DNA of 36,156 bases from CAZVJA01 sp964626885 (GTDB lineage Bacteria; Planctomycetota; Planctomycetia; Planctomycetales; Planctomycetaceae), in the NCBI GenBank assembly GCA_964626885.1, contig CAZVJA010000028.1, positions 1-36,156 of the forward strand, written 5' to 3'. The translations under genes were made by a program, and so were the position numbers. Below the pieces are notes generated by a model, which was not told the origin of the DNA, ran no database searches, and worked only from the letters and a program-made list of their open reading frames with translations. Below, piece by piece: positions 6,885 to 15,182 of this stretch (positions within the stretch are counted from its first letter, which is position 1; each line of letters begins with the position of its first letter).

Positions 6885-8234
6885 ATGTCGTTGCGCCATC
6901 GTATCGGCCAAGATGTGCCGGAACAAGAGCAGCATTCGCAGCAAGTGGATGGAACTGAGAACTTCGCGGTGTCCGTCGAAGCCGGACGCGGAGGAGCGTC
7001 CGGAAGCGACGACGCGGACGGCGCTCGGGCGGGTGCCGAATCTTCTATCAGGGCACCCACAAATAGCCATGGAACCTGCTCGAACGGGGAATCTCAGAGT
7101 AGTCGGCCGCGTACCTCGGGTGGCATCGACTGGCTTGGTCTGACCGTCGAAGGCGAGTTCAGGCCGGAAGCTTGGGAAAAGATCGGCCCCCGTCTCGCCA
7201 ACGCTCGCGAAGCCAGCCAGCAAGGCGACGAAGCTGGGGCATTTTTAGATGTGGGTTTGGGACAGCCGTTGCAGGTCGACGCGCGAAGTTGGGGGAAAGG
7301 CTTCGCGCATTGCGACTTTTGGTTGCGATTTGGGGGAATTCACCTCCATGTCGGCGATCCGAGGCGTTCACGTTCCTGGCTGATCCATATTGATGTGCCG
7401 GGTCGAGTATGGCTTTTGTTGGATGGAAAAGACGTTCGTAGGCTCCTTGCGAAGGTCGTTCGCGCTCTGGGCTACTCGCCGAAATCGTGGAACGTGTCCC
7501 GCGTCGATTTGGCAGCGGACATCGCCGAACTACACCCCTCAACGCTCAACTCGCACTATCTCAGGAATTGTGCGGTGTGCAGGGCTCAAAGCACGTCACA
7601 CCGAGCATATGGAGGCCGACGAGTCCATGGTTGGCAGATCGGCTCTCGAATGATGATGCGTGTTTACGACAAAGCATTGAAGCTGAGAGTCGAGAAGGAC
7701 TACGACGGTTTAAGGCTTATGGCGATGTATCGGTGGGGATGTTACCCAGAAGTATCAACCCGAGTGGAATTTCAGATTCGAGGCGATGAGTTACGCGATC
7801 GCCATCGCATTCACACGTGGGATGACTTGGATTCAAAGCTGGCCGATCTGGCGCGATGGTGCTGTGAAGATTGGTTTCGCTTGACGACTGTACCGCCAGA
7901 CCGGTCACACACATCGCGAGCCGACACAGCCCCGGAGTGGTGGATTGTGCAGCAAGCGTTCGAGTCGTGGACCGGTTCGGTTAATGCTCGCCGATCTCCG
8001 CGCCGCAAATTCGCGCCAAGCATGCTTCAGATTCAACAGCAAATGCAAGGTTGGACGACGTCAATGTTCGCGTTGAAAGGACGCGTGCCGGATTGCGTCG
8101 AGGATGTTGGCCTGCAAGTGATGGAGTTGCTGCGTCCGTCCTTTGACGAGATTTGCCATCGTGTTGGATTGAAGATCGATCGGTTTAAGGCGGAGCGAGC
8201 GGAGGTTGGTCTGCCTGCAATTGTAGGAGAATGA
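6885..8234 (+). CDS. Rep_trans/NicK-like replication initiator or relaxase
   Basis: A 449-residue protein whose central part resembles the replication initiation factor family (Rep_trans: pT181-type RepC, ICEBs1 NicK, phage initiators). Diagnostic segments are SRVDLAADI (about residues 205-213), MMMRVYDKALKL (257-268) and TRVEFQIRGDELR (292-304). They carry the conserved Asp/Glu and Tyr positions of this metal-dependent nicking fold. The first 75 residues are low-complexity and polar. Such enzymes nick one strand at an origin and remain covalently attached, starting rolling-circle replication or mobilisation. ATG 6885 is chosen because AAAGGAGG ends 4 nt upstream; an in-frame GTG-type start 13 codons earlier has no such site. 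It overlaps the next gene start region and follows two hairpins. I cannot fix the catalytic tyrosine without an alignment. Confidence 0.65.
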   Translation: MSLRHRIGQDVPEQEQHSQQVDGTENFAVSVEAGRGGASGSDDADGARAGAESSIRAPTNSHGTCSNGESQSSRPRTSGGIDWLGLTVEGEFRPEAWEKIGPRLANAREASQQGDEAGAFLDVGLGQPLQVDARSWGKGFAHCDFWLRFGGIHLHVGDPRRSRSWLIHIDVPGRVWLLLDGKDVRRLLAKVVRALGYSPKSWNVSRVDLAADIAELHPSTLNSHYLRNCAVCRAQSTSHRAYGGRRVHGWQIGSRMMMRVYDKALKLRVEKDYDGLRLMAMYRWGCYPEVSTRVEFQIRGDELRDRHRIHTWDDLDSKLADLARWCCEDWFRLTTVPPDRSHTSRADTAPEWWIVQQAFESWTGSVNARRSPRRKFAPSMLQIQQQMQGWTTSMFALKGRVPDCVEDVGLQVMELLRPSFDEICHRVGLKIDRFKAERAEVGLPAIVGE

Positions 8235-8239
8235 ATCCC

Positions 8240-8560
8240 ATGTCAATGAATGTTTACCAAATGTATGTTGCGAACGGGAATGCCGCAGGTTTTTGGGTGC
8301 AGCGCAATTCTTGGGGACGGACAGTTGCCTACGTTGAAAAGGTATGTGGGTTGTCCGAAGGTCCGATACCAGGGAAGCCGCCCTATTTCGGCAGACCGGA
8401 CGTCCTGGTAACACTCTGGCAGCTTAGACGCGATGACTCGGGTTGGAACTGCGTTGGGGTGGGGCAACAACTCTCGTGCCCAAATACGTATGCGTATCGT
8501 CTGGTCGATTGGTCGCAGTTTCCGTGCCGATCAGTTCTGGAGCAACTGAAGGGCATCTGA
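8240..8560 (+). CDS. Small hypothetical protein of the element
   Basis: A 106-residue protein that I do not recognise. It is rich in aromatic residues (WVQRNSWGRTVAYV, WQLRRDDSGWNCVGVG, YRLVDWSQF), which suggests a compact globular domain. There is no signal peptide or membrane segment. Three ATGs are available at 8231, 8240 and 8246. AGGAG (8225-8229) is 1 nt from the first and 10 nt from the second, so 8240 is preferred. The gene begins directly after the rep stop (8234), so translation is probably coupled to it, and a replication or mobilisation accessory role is possible. Confidence 0.55.
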   Translation: MSMNVYQMYVANGNAAGFWVQRNSWGRTVAYVEKVCGLSEGPIPGKPPYFGRPDVLVTLWQLRRDDSGWNCVGVGQQLSCPNTYAYRLVDWSQFPCRSVLEQLKGI

Positions 8561-8586
8561 AGTAAAGCATATACGGAGGTCTCGCG

Positions 8587-8859
8587 ATGGGCGACAATTC
8601 TAAACCGCAGCAAGCAATTGCCATTGGCCGGATGATAAAGGTGGCAGAAGTTGCTGCCATGCTCGCAATAAGCCCGAGCAAGGTTTACGAGCTCGTCGAC
8701 TGCGGCAAGCTACCACATCATCGTTTTGACGGCGCGATCCGAATCAGCGAAAGTCAGCTTGCCGAATTTCTCAGCATCACGAAGCGAGAGCAGAAGTCCG
8801 AAGCGGATATGCTTACTTCGGCCCCTGGTTGTCGTCCTTTGCGGCGCCTGAGATTGTGA
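8587..8859 (+). CDS. Excisionase-like helix-turn-helix protein
   Basis: A 90-residue protein with an HTH_17/MerR-like excisionase domain: MIKVAEVAAMLAISPSKVYELVDCGKLPHHRFDGAIRI (about residues 15-52), i.e. helix-turn-helix plus the wing that begins with the typical K-L-P-x-x-R pattern. Such proteins bend DNA at attachment sites and direct tyrosine integrases to excise, or act as small repressors. GGAGG (8575-8579) 7 nt before the ATG supports the start. The last 47 bp overlap the convergent integrase gene, and the C-terminal tail (PGCRPLRRLRL) is simply the reverse reading of the integrase end. Its place next to int supports a recombination-directionality role; this is inference. Confidence 0.75.
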   Translation: MGDNSKPQQAIAIGRMIKVAEVAAMLAISPSKVYELVDCGKLPHHRFDGAIRISESQLAEFLSITKREQKSEADMLTSAPGCRPLRRLRL

Positions 8860-9835
8860 TCGGTTCGCGAATCTTTGTCGCAAGCGAACGGAGGTATTTC
8901 GGGTCTTGTGAGAGTTTCTGATAAGTGCGGGCGATCATGCTCGGGTCGGAATGTCCGCAGAGTACAGCCAAAGTCACCGAGTCATGACCTTTGATCAGTG
9001 CTTCTGTGATGTACGTGTGCCTGAGCAGCGTTGCACAGAGTCCATCTCCGTATCCCCGAAAGCGGCATCGGATGGCGTTGCGGCTCAAAGGATGCTTTCT
9101 TGTATTTCTGAAGATCGGGCCGGTGGGATACTCGGCGATCCGTCTTTTTGCGATTTCGAGAGCGGATTCGCTGAGATAGATCGCCCGTGGCGATCGCTTT
9201 CCCTTTACCTGGCTCGCGGGAATTATGAATCGGCCATAGTCGGCGTCGAAGTGCGCTGCTTCAAGAATTCTGGCTTCTTGTACTCTGCAACCAGTCTCGC
9301 GCAAGAAGATCAGAAAATCCCGCCACGGGACTTTCGTTTCTTTCTCCATGATTGCGGCCCACTGATCAGCAGTGATGATCTTTTCGCGACGGTTTGGCGT
9401 GGGCTTCTCCATGCCTGCGAGGGGGTTGTGCCGAAATAGTCCTTGTTTAACTGCCCATGCAAAGACTCTCTGTACCGCACGCATCGCACCGTGTCGGGTC
9501 GACGGGCTGCTGTTCCCGTACTTGTTGTCTGCCCATCGTTGAACGTCGTAAGGACGAATATCGGATGCGGGCTTCTTCACCGTCTTACCGAAAGACGTCA
9601 GGAAGTTCTCGTACCAGACGGCAGTTGCTGGGCTGCGGTTGATTTGAACCCACGCAAAGAAGTTCTGCAGAAGGTCAGCGACTGGCGTCGCGGGCGAGAT
9701 GTTGAGGCCGTGGTCGAGCTTCTTCCACTCCTCGTAGGCCTGCTCTTCAGTGAGGCCTTTGCCGAGCCGAACCTGTCGGCCCTCATGCCAGACGTACCAC
9801 GCGTCGCGTTTCTTGAGGTAGTACGGTTTTCGCAC
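8813..9835 (-). CDS. int: Tyrosine integrase of the tRNA-Pro element
   Basis: A 340-residue tyrosine recombinase. It has an N-terminal arm-binding-like segment, a SAM-like core-binding domain (about 50-145: VADLLQNFFAWV, STRHGAMRAVQRVFAWAV) and the catalytic domain. Visible catalytic residues are R184 (ETGCRVQEAR), a beta-hairpin lysine (VKGKR, K211 or K213), R272 (TLLRHTYIT), H295 (LCGHSDPSM) and nucleophile Y305 (RTYQKL). The usual histidine of the HxxR box is threonine (T269), a variation I associate with planctomycete integrases. The start is GTG at 9835, with GGAGG 6 nt upstream. The gene runs away from the tRNA whose 3' half forms attR, so it almost certainly catalysed this integration. 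It converges on and overlaps the excisionase-like gene. Confidence 0.93.
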   Translation of the reverse strand: MRKPYYLKKRDAWYVWHEGRQVRLGKGLTEEQAYEEWKKLDHGLNISPATPVADLLQNFFAWVQINRSPATAVWYENFLTSFGKTVKKPASDIRPYDVQRWADNKYGNSSPSTRHGAMRAVQRVFAWAVKQGLFRHNPLAGMEKPTPNRREKIITADQWAAIMEKETKVPWRDFLIFLRETGCRVQEARILEAAHFDADYGRFIIPASQVKGKRSPRAIYLSESALEIAKRRIAEYPTGPIFRNTRKHPLSRNAIRCRFRGYGDGLCATLLRHTYITEALIKGHDSVTLAVLCGHSDPSMIARTYQKLSQDPKYLRSLATKIREPITISGAAKDDNQGPK

Positions 9836-9850
9836 GACGAGCCTCCAGAA

Positions 9851-9870
9851 TTGGGGACAATCCTGGGGAC
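9851..9870. promoter_or_regulatory. Candidate integrase arm-type sites, right end
   Basis: TTGGGGAC (9851-9858) and CTGGGGAC (9863-9870) lie 12 bp apart in the int leader, between the integrase start and attR. They are the counterpart of the pair at 2475-2493. Binding here could also let integrase repress its own gene. Confidence 0.4.
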
Positions 9871-9897
9871 AAATAAACTATGGCTCGTCGTAAGTCA

Positions 9898-9975
<78 letters not shown>

Positions 9976-10523
9976 TTATCACAAACACTGGCCGGTTTGC
10001 CCGTTTTGATAAAGGAGAAGGGGGCCTGCCGGTTCGGTTGTGCTTTGTGAGTCCTGTTATCGCTTTCATGAACAGGAATTGCAAGCGATTCCAGGAATGA
10101 GCATGGGAGGGGCCAATCTTGCGGAGTATTTTCTAAAACCGACGTGATAGCCGAGGATCTCAACACGATGCCGTGGAATGCTGGCTCGGTTGCCGGTCAT
10201 CCGCGGGAACGTTGTTTCAGAGACATACTTCAGATGCAATTTTGGGCATTTGCGAAGTTCGTTGACCTCCCATTCAGGACTTTGTCCGCGTACGCAACTG
10301 CTCAGACTTGGGCATCCAAGGGGTTACTCAAATCGCAACTGCTGTGGAGCGGTGGTTGGACGTGGTCAGAGTGGTGGGGGAGAGTCAAACCGAAATTGCC
10401 GGGCTGTTCTCAACGCAATGTATGCCGTTATGGAGAAGGTCCGATCATTGCGGAAGCCAATGCTGATTCCTTCGCAGAGAATCATGAGACGGTTTTCAGA
10501 GTCATAGATTGTCCCAATGAGCG
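9976..10523. other. Gene-free stretch between tRNA-Pro and flhB
   Basis: About 550 bp with no recognisable gene. A 139-codon plus-strand frame (10144-10563) has no family resemblance or good ribosome site and runs into the flhB end. The tRNA promoter must lie in the left part, but I cannot pick convincing -35/-10 boxes. Confidence 0.4.
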
Positions 10524-11603
10524 TCATTTGAGCCCGGCGGGAGTGCGGCCTGTCAGCCGGTAGACATAGGCCATGATCTCGACGAAGACTTCGTACATTT
10601 CGAGCGGAATCGACTGGCCGACGCGAACATCGCGGTAAAGAGCGCGGGCGAGCGGCTTGCGTTCGATGATGGGGATTCGATTTTCAATCGCGATTTTCCG
10701 GATACGAGCGGCGATCTCTCCCATGCCCTTCGCCACGACGATGGGGGCGGGCATCGTCTGCGGATCGTACTTGATGGCGACGGCGATTTCGGTTGGGTTG
10801 GTGATTACGACGTCGGCATGCTTGACCTGTTGCAGCTCACGGGCCTGCGTCAACTTGCGGTGTGCTTCGCGGCGACGTTGGCGGATCAGGGGGTCTCCTT
10901 CCATCTGCTTGAGTTCTTCCCGCAATTCATGCTTGGTCATTCGCAGATCCTGTTCGTGCTTCCAGCGCTGAAACAAATAATCGAGCAGCGCCAGCAGGAC
11001 GAGCGCGGAGGAGATTTGAAAAGCCAACAGCACAATCGATTCTTGAATGCTGCCGAATATCTTGCCGACACTGGTATTCAACAGGCTGACGATGCCGGGA
11101 AGCATGGAGTAGATTGAAATTCCGGCGACGGCGGCGACGACGATCAGTTTGCCGAGGCTGACGGCCAATCGTACGAGCGCGCGAATTGAGAACAGGCGTT
11201 TTGCGCCTTCAAGCGGATTGATGCGAGACAGTTGCGGTTGAATCGTTTCGGGGGCGATGAGAAAGCCGACCTGCAGTAGATTCAATGCGAGTGCGGCCGC
11301 GGCCATCGATAAGAGAATTGGCAGCACATGGATGGCCAGGAATTTTGCGAGTTCCCAGAATCGGCTGAGAGTCGCGGCCCGTTCGAATTTGAGAGCGCCG
11401 GCTCCCTTCAGCGACACCTGCATCAGTTCCGCCATGGATTTCGTGAGTGGCGGGCCAAACGTGGAAATGGCGATGGCAGCGGCCAACATCAATCCGGCTG
11501 CGTTGAGATCAACACTGCGCGGAATATTTCCCTTCTGCCGGGCTTCGTTGCGCCGGTGTTCGGTCGGCTGTTCCGTTTTATCGCCGAATTCGTCCGAGGC
11601 CAT
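10524..11603 (-). CDS. flhB: FlhB, flagellar export switch protein
   Basis: A 359-residue FlhB. The N-terminal DKTEQPTEHRRNEARQKGNIPRS is the family signature; four hydrophobic segments follow (about 35-50, 88-115, 145-175, 185-212) and then a cytoplasmic domain with the autocleavage site. That site reads N269-P-T-E rather than the common NPTH; the cleaved Asn-Pro bond is kept. The C-terminal IPIIERKPLARALY and the YEVFVEIMAYVYRL helix are typical. FlhB switches the type III export machine from rod/hook to filament substrates after FliK signals hook completion. It is the last gene of the flagellar cluster on this strand, 124 bp after fliR. The start ATG has a purine stretch (GGAAG) directly before it rather than a well-spaced site. 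Confidence 0.95.
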   Translation of the reverse strand: MASDEFGDKTEQPTEHRRNEARQKGNIPRSVDLNAAGLMLAAAIAISTFGPPLTKSMAELMQVSLKGAGALKFERAATLSRFWELAKFLAIHVLPILLSMAAAALALNLLQVGFLIAPETIQPQLSRINPLEGAKRLFSIRALVRLAVSLGKLIVVAAVAGISIYSMLPGIVSLLNTSVGKIFGSIQESIVLLAFQISSALVLLALLDYLFQRWKHEQDLRMTKHELREELKQMEGDPLIRQRRREAHRKLTQARELQQVKHADVVITNPTEIAVAIKYDPQTMPAPIVVAKGMGEIAARIRKIAIENRIPIIERKPLARALYRDVRVGQSIPLEMYEVFVEIMAYVYRLTGRTPAGLK

Positions 11604-11727
11604 CTTCCGTCAGTGATTGGTAGGGGATAGTGAGTTGGGGGAATGGATGCCGAGGGGCGAGGAAAAGTTGGAAATTGTCTCTGTAATTCCTACTGTCTGA
11701 TTTCCGAATGCGATCTTTTCCGCTTTT

Positions 11728-12720
11728 CTAAACTCCCATGAGTGTTTGCTGCAGTCTTTCGATGACTTCGGGCACGGTATCGATCGCGACCTTGGCCGTT
11801 CCCGAAAGCGTAGCGGCCAGGATCATGACATTGATCATCACCCGAATCGGAAAACCGATGACGAGCACATTGATTTGCGGAACGGTGTGCCCGAGAAATC
11901 CAAGCGTGAGCCCCACGAGTGACATCGTCGAGAGGAGGGGAGCGGATACCTGCACCCCGAGCACGAGCGATTCGTGCACGAGTCTGCTTAAGACGTCGAT
12001 CGCGGCAGCATCGACGAACGCATCGCCGACGGGCAGCGTCTGAAAAGTTTCGATCAGAGCGCGGATCATCATCAGGTGGTAGCCCGACGGTTCGACGAGA
12101 AGCAGCACGGTAAAAGCGAGCATGAACAGGAATTGTCCGGTGATGGAGCCGTTCATATCGAGGGCGGGATTGGCGATTTCCCCCAAGCCGATGCCGGTTT
12201 GCTGGTCGATCATTTCCCCCGCAAGCTGCATGCCCGAGAGGATCGTCAAGACTCCGATCCCCAGGATCAGCCCGAGAGCGAACTCGCCGGCGGCGACCCA
12301 ACCGTAATCGAGCAGCGTCGCCGGTGGTGCAAGGGTGTAACGAAACTCGGTTGTGGTCAATCCAGCATCCGCAGAGCTTCGGGCTGATGCGAGCATTTGG
12401 TCGTATCGTTCCAGCAGATGTTCCGGAACCTCATCGCGCGTCAATCGTCCGTTCCGGTCTTCATCGAGCTTGCGAAAGCCGATTTTGGCCTGATCGTGCA
12501 GCGTGGGGGTCACGAGGAGTGCCGTCGTAAACACGATGAAAACGCGAACGTTGGCGGGAACCAACGATTGTCCAAACAACGGCCCGATGGCCATGAGCCC
12601 GGACATTCGGACCAGCACTAACGTGAACGCGTAGAACTGCCCCAACGCCAGATCGAGAAATTTCTGCGCGGTCCACTGCGTGGAAGGTTCAACGAACATG
12701 CGGTGGAGGAATTCATCCAC
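11728..12720 (-). CDS. fliR: FliR, export gate protein with EF-hand insertion
   Basis: A 330-residue FliR, a polytopic export-gate subunit that assembles with FliP and FliQ. Family segments include FTLVLVRMSGLMAIGPLFG (about 32-50), VPANVRVFIVFTTALLV, GEFALGLILGIGVLTI and FPIRVMINVMILAATL near the end. It is longer than the usual 250-260 residues because a hydrophilic insertion of about 60 residues (74-132) lies between the second and third hydrophobic segments. The insertion contains DEDRNGRLTRDE (86-97), a textbook 12-residue EF-hand calcium loop, and a degenerate second copy around 114-126 (ending TTTEF). The start is GTG at 12720 with AAGGA 7 nt upstream; an ATG eight codons in is an alternative. 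It lies 136 bp from fliQ. Confidence 0.93.
   Translation of the reverse strand: MDEFLHRMFVEPSTQWTAQKFLDLALGQFYAFTLVLVRMSGLMAIGPLFGQSLVPANVRVFIVFTTALLVTPTLHDQAKIGFRKLDEDRNGRLTRDEVPEHLLERYDQMLASARSSADAGLTTTEFRYTLAPPATLLDYGWVAAGEFALGLILGIGVLTILSGMQLAGEMIDQQTGIGLGEIANPALDMNGSITGQFLFMLAFTVLLLVEPSGYHLMMIRALIETFQTLPVGDAFVDAAAIDVLSRLVHESLVLGVQVSAPLLSTMSLVGLTLGFLGHTVPQINVLVIGFPIRVMINVMILAATLSGTAKVAIDTVPEVIERLQQTLMGV
12430..12465 (-). other. EF-hand loop coding segment within fliR
   Basis: Codes FliR residues 86-97, D-E-D-R-N-G-R-L-T-R-D-E. Positions 1, 3, 5, 6, 8 and 12 are D, D, N, G, L and E, matching the canonical calcium-binding loop in every constrained position. Confidence 0.8.
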
Positions 12721-12856
12721 AACGGAATCCTTATGCCAACCGGCCTTCCACGGCGAGTTGGCCCTGCTTCTGTGACTGATCAGAAAGCGTGAGGGTTTTG
12801 CAGACTGGGTTTCGAGAATTGCCGGCCGACAGCCGCGGACAATCGCTTGCAGATCG

Positions 12857-13123
12857 CTACAACATTGATGGAATGTTCTGGATGAGGTTTGTCGAGTATT
12901 CCGCCATCTGATTCATGATCCAGGGGAGGACATACAGGGTGGCGAGCATCATCGCGAGAATCTTGGGGACGAAGCTCAGTGTTTGATCCTGCAATTGTGT
13001 GACCGCCTGCAAGATGCTGATCAGCAAGCCCACAACAACCGCGACGAGCATGACCGGCGCGCCGATGATCAATGTCAGCATCACGGCCGACCGTGACAGT
13101 TCGACAGCCTGATCGATATTCAT
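12857..13123 (-). CDS. fliQ: FliQ, export gate protein
   Basis: An 88-residue FliQ with two transmembrane hairpin helices (about 14-40 and 52-75). The characteristic pattern is VGLLISILQAVTQLQDQTLSFVPKI followed by PWI. FliQ subunits surround the FliP-FliR core of the type III export channel in the inner membrane. Length and sequence are standard. It sits between fliP and fliR, as in most flagellar clusters, with about 90 and 136 bp of spacing, which is loose compared with the overlapping genes upstream. Confidence 0.95.
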   Translation of the reverse strand: MNIDQAVELSRSAVMLTLIIGAPVMLVAVVVGLLISILQAVTQLQDQTLSFVPKILAMMLATLYVLPWIMNQMAEYSTNLIQNIPSML

Positions 13124-13214
13124 AGGGTTTCGGAGCTCAGGGTTTGGTCAGTACGGAGTGAAATTACACAGAATGAATATCGGCGCAAAATGTCGTCGAG
13201 ACGCGAAGTTCGTA

Positions 13215-14318
13215 TCAGGAGCTTCCAATTCGAACGCTGTCGAGCAGCATGCCGACGGTAATCTGCCAACCGTCGATCATCACGAACAGGAGCAGTTTGA
13301 ACGGCAATGAAATGAGGACCGGAGGAAGCATCATCATTCCCATGCTGATCAGCACGGAAGAAATGACCATGTCGATGACCAGGAACGGCAGGTAGAGCTG
13401 AAAGCCGATGAGAAACGCGGTTTTCAATTCGCTCAGCATGAATGCCGGCAAGAGCACGACCGTGTCAACGTCGTCATAGTTTTCCGGAAGGGGGGCGTGT
13501 TCTGCTTCCCCTCCGTTCTCGCCGGAACGCTGGAATTCGAGAAACATCCAGACGGCGTCGCTGTTGCCTGTCTGCTCGATCTGGTTGATCATGAATCGCC
13601 GTAGCGGCTGGACAGTGCGGTGATACGCATTTTCCAGCGAGATCGCGGCCTGTCCCGGCTCGGGATTCGTGTAAGGGCGGACTCCTTCGTCATAAGCCTG
13701 CTTCCAGACCGGTGCCATGACGAGCATCGTCAGAAATAAAGAGAGTGAGATGAGAACCTGGTTCGGGGGGAGCTGTTGCGTTCCGAGAGCTTGCCTCAAG
13801 AGCCCGAGCACGATGACGAACCGGATGAAGCTGGTTGTCATGATGAGGATCGACGGAGCCAGGCTCACGATCGTCAACAGCAGCATGACTTTGAGGGTCG
13901 AACTCAAACCGCCGGGAGAGAGCATTTTCTCGACATCCAAAGTCGCAGGGACTCCGGGCGAAGAACTCTCCTCGGCTGCATTGGCTCCGATCGGCTGTTG
14001 CCCTTGCGGGGCGGCGAATTCATTTGACGTGGTTGACTGATTCGCGCCGCGCCGCTGCCCTCCAGGCTGCTGGCCGACCGCAAAAGCGGGGAGGGCGAGC
14101 ATGCAACAGAGGACGAGAGCCCAACGCCTCCAGTACCGCAGCGGGCCTGGCCATGTTGAGGGATGTGTCTGGCCTGCAGTTGAGGTGAGTTGATCGGAAG
14201 TCTGCCTGTGTTGTTCCCGGTCGAGCACGGCGAAGTACATATCACGCGGCGATCGTCGGCTTGCTTTCGGTCGCATGAAGCGGCGGCTTTGCATCAGTGT
14301 GTAAAGCTTTTCAGCCAT
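13215..14318 (-). CDS. fliP: FliP, export gate protein with long N-terminal extension
   Basis: A 367-residue FliP. The conserved core runs from STLKVMLLLTIVSLAPSILIMTTSFIRFVIVLGLLRQALGTQQ through PPNQVLISLSLFLTMLVMAPVW to the C-terminal MGMMMLPPVLISLPFKLLLFVMIDGW. ATG 14318 is chosen because GGAG lies about 7 nt upstream and it gives an 8-nt overlap with the fliO stop, as expected for a coupled operon; the frame is open further upstream inside fliO. From that start, a signal-peptide-like segment (RRWALVLCCMLALPAFAVG) begins only at about residue 64, preceded by a basic leader. FliP normally has its signal at the very N-terminus, so a later start cannot be excluded. A Gln/Gly-rich spacer follows the signal. 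FliP forms the pentameric base of the export gate. Confidence 0.93.
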   Translation of the reverse strand: MAEKLYTLMQSRRFMRPKASRRSPRDMYFAVLDREQHRQTSDQLTSTAGQTHPSTWPGPLRYWRRWALVLCCMLALPAFAVGQQPGGQRRGANQSTTSNEFAAPQGQQPIGANAAEESSSPGVPATLDVEKMLSPGGLSSTLKVMLLLTIVSLAPSILIMTTSFIRFVIVLGLLRQALGTQQLPPNQVLISLSLFLTMLVMAPVWKQAYDEGVRPYTNPEPGQAAISLENAYHRTVQPLRRFMINQIEQTGNSDAVWMFLEFQRSGENGGEAEHAPLPENYDDVDTVVLLPAFMLSELKTAFLIGFQLYLPFLVIDMVISSVLISMGMMMLPPVLISLPFKLLLFVMIDGWQITVGMLLDSVRIGSS

Positions 14319-15096
14319 GTGTTCGCTCCAGGCTGTCGTCGCGAGAGGAATCGCCGGCCGCGCGAAATCGTTGTTCCAACTCACGTTCCGCTCTCGAACG
14401 CGAAGATGTCGTCGTGATCGTGGCGGTCGTCGCGGGATGTGTGGACACCTCAGGCGGCTGCCGCTTGAACATCGTGCGGAAGGACTGAACCCCTTCGGAT
14501 GCTCCGCCTCGTTTTTGGCACAGGCCGGCCAGGAAGTCGACTTCCACCGGATCGGAGATTTCCGCGAGCGTTCGCAATCCGGCGGCGGATGATCCTAATA
14601 CGAGGATGCGCGTTCCCAGGCGGACCAAGTGAATGGCCTGCCGCTGATCGATCATGCGGCGTCCTAGCAATTCGACGGCTTCATGGGGAATTGGCCCTGC
14701 TGACTGTGGCCCATGTTTTTTCCAGAGTTTCGCGCTGATGAGAATCGTCGCGATGACGACAGCCAATGCTCCGAACGTCGTCCATGCGGAGGGAGCCGAT
14801 GCCGATCCACTGGTGCCGGCGGTGGTCGACTGCGGAGTGATCTTCCTCCCGTTGCGGTTTGTGCCCTCTCGGGGCAGATCATCCGTAGGCAGGCCTGGTG
14901 GCGATGCATGAGTTTTGTGCGGTCCATCGCTGACCGGCGGGAAATTCAACGTGGTGGGTTGTCGTGGCGCCTTCGACGGATCGAATACCTGTCGCGGTCC
15001 CGTCTCAGTTCGATTTTGCGCAGCGAGGGGAGTCGAGTTGGACCCCACGAAGGCTGCTGCCAGGAGAGGCATCATCAGGAACAAACGCATTCGCAT
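14311..15096 (-). CDS. fliO: FliO, export gate assembly protein
   Basis: A 261-residue FliO-type protein. An N-terminal hydrophobic signal/anchor (MRMRLFLMMPLLAAAFVG) is followed by a Pro/Thr-rich periplasmic linker, one transmembrane segment (TTFGALAVVIATILISAKLW) and the cytoplasmic FliO domain (AVELLGRRMIDQRQAIHLVRLGTRILVLG...LAEI). FliO stabilises FliP during assembly of the export gate. ATG 15096 is preferred over upstream possibilities because GGAGG lies 9 nt before it and the signal begins immediately. The disordered Arg/Glu-rich tail is longer than usual. The 3' end overlaps fliP by 8 nt; fliN lies about 86 bp upstream. Confidence 0.88.
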   Translation of the reverse strand: MRMRLFLMMPLLAAAFVGSNSTPLAAQNRTETGPRQVFDPSKAPRQPTTLNFPPVSDGPHKTHASPPGLPTDDLPREGTNRNGRKITPQSTTAGTSGSASAPSAWTTFGALAVVIATILISAKLWKKHGPQSAGPIPHEAVELLGRRMIDQRQAIHLVRLGTRILVLGSSAAGLRTLAEISDPVEVDFLAGLCQKRGGASEGVQSFRTMFKRQPPEVSTHPATTATITTTSSRSRAERELEQRFRAAGDSSRDDSLERTHG

Positions 15097-15182
15097 GGGG
15101 CCGAGCCTCCACAGACCATAAGTAAACGGCGTTTGTTCAAGCCGCGTCAATGTGGGCCGTCAAGTGCGGCCACACATTCCGT

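Noticed and set aside
10144..10563. Plus-strand frame of 139 codons next to flhB
   Set aside because: No ribosome site, no recognisable domain, and its end runs through the flhB C-terminus.
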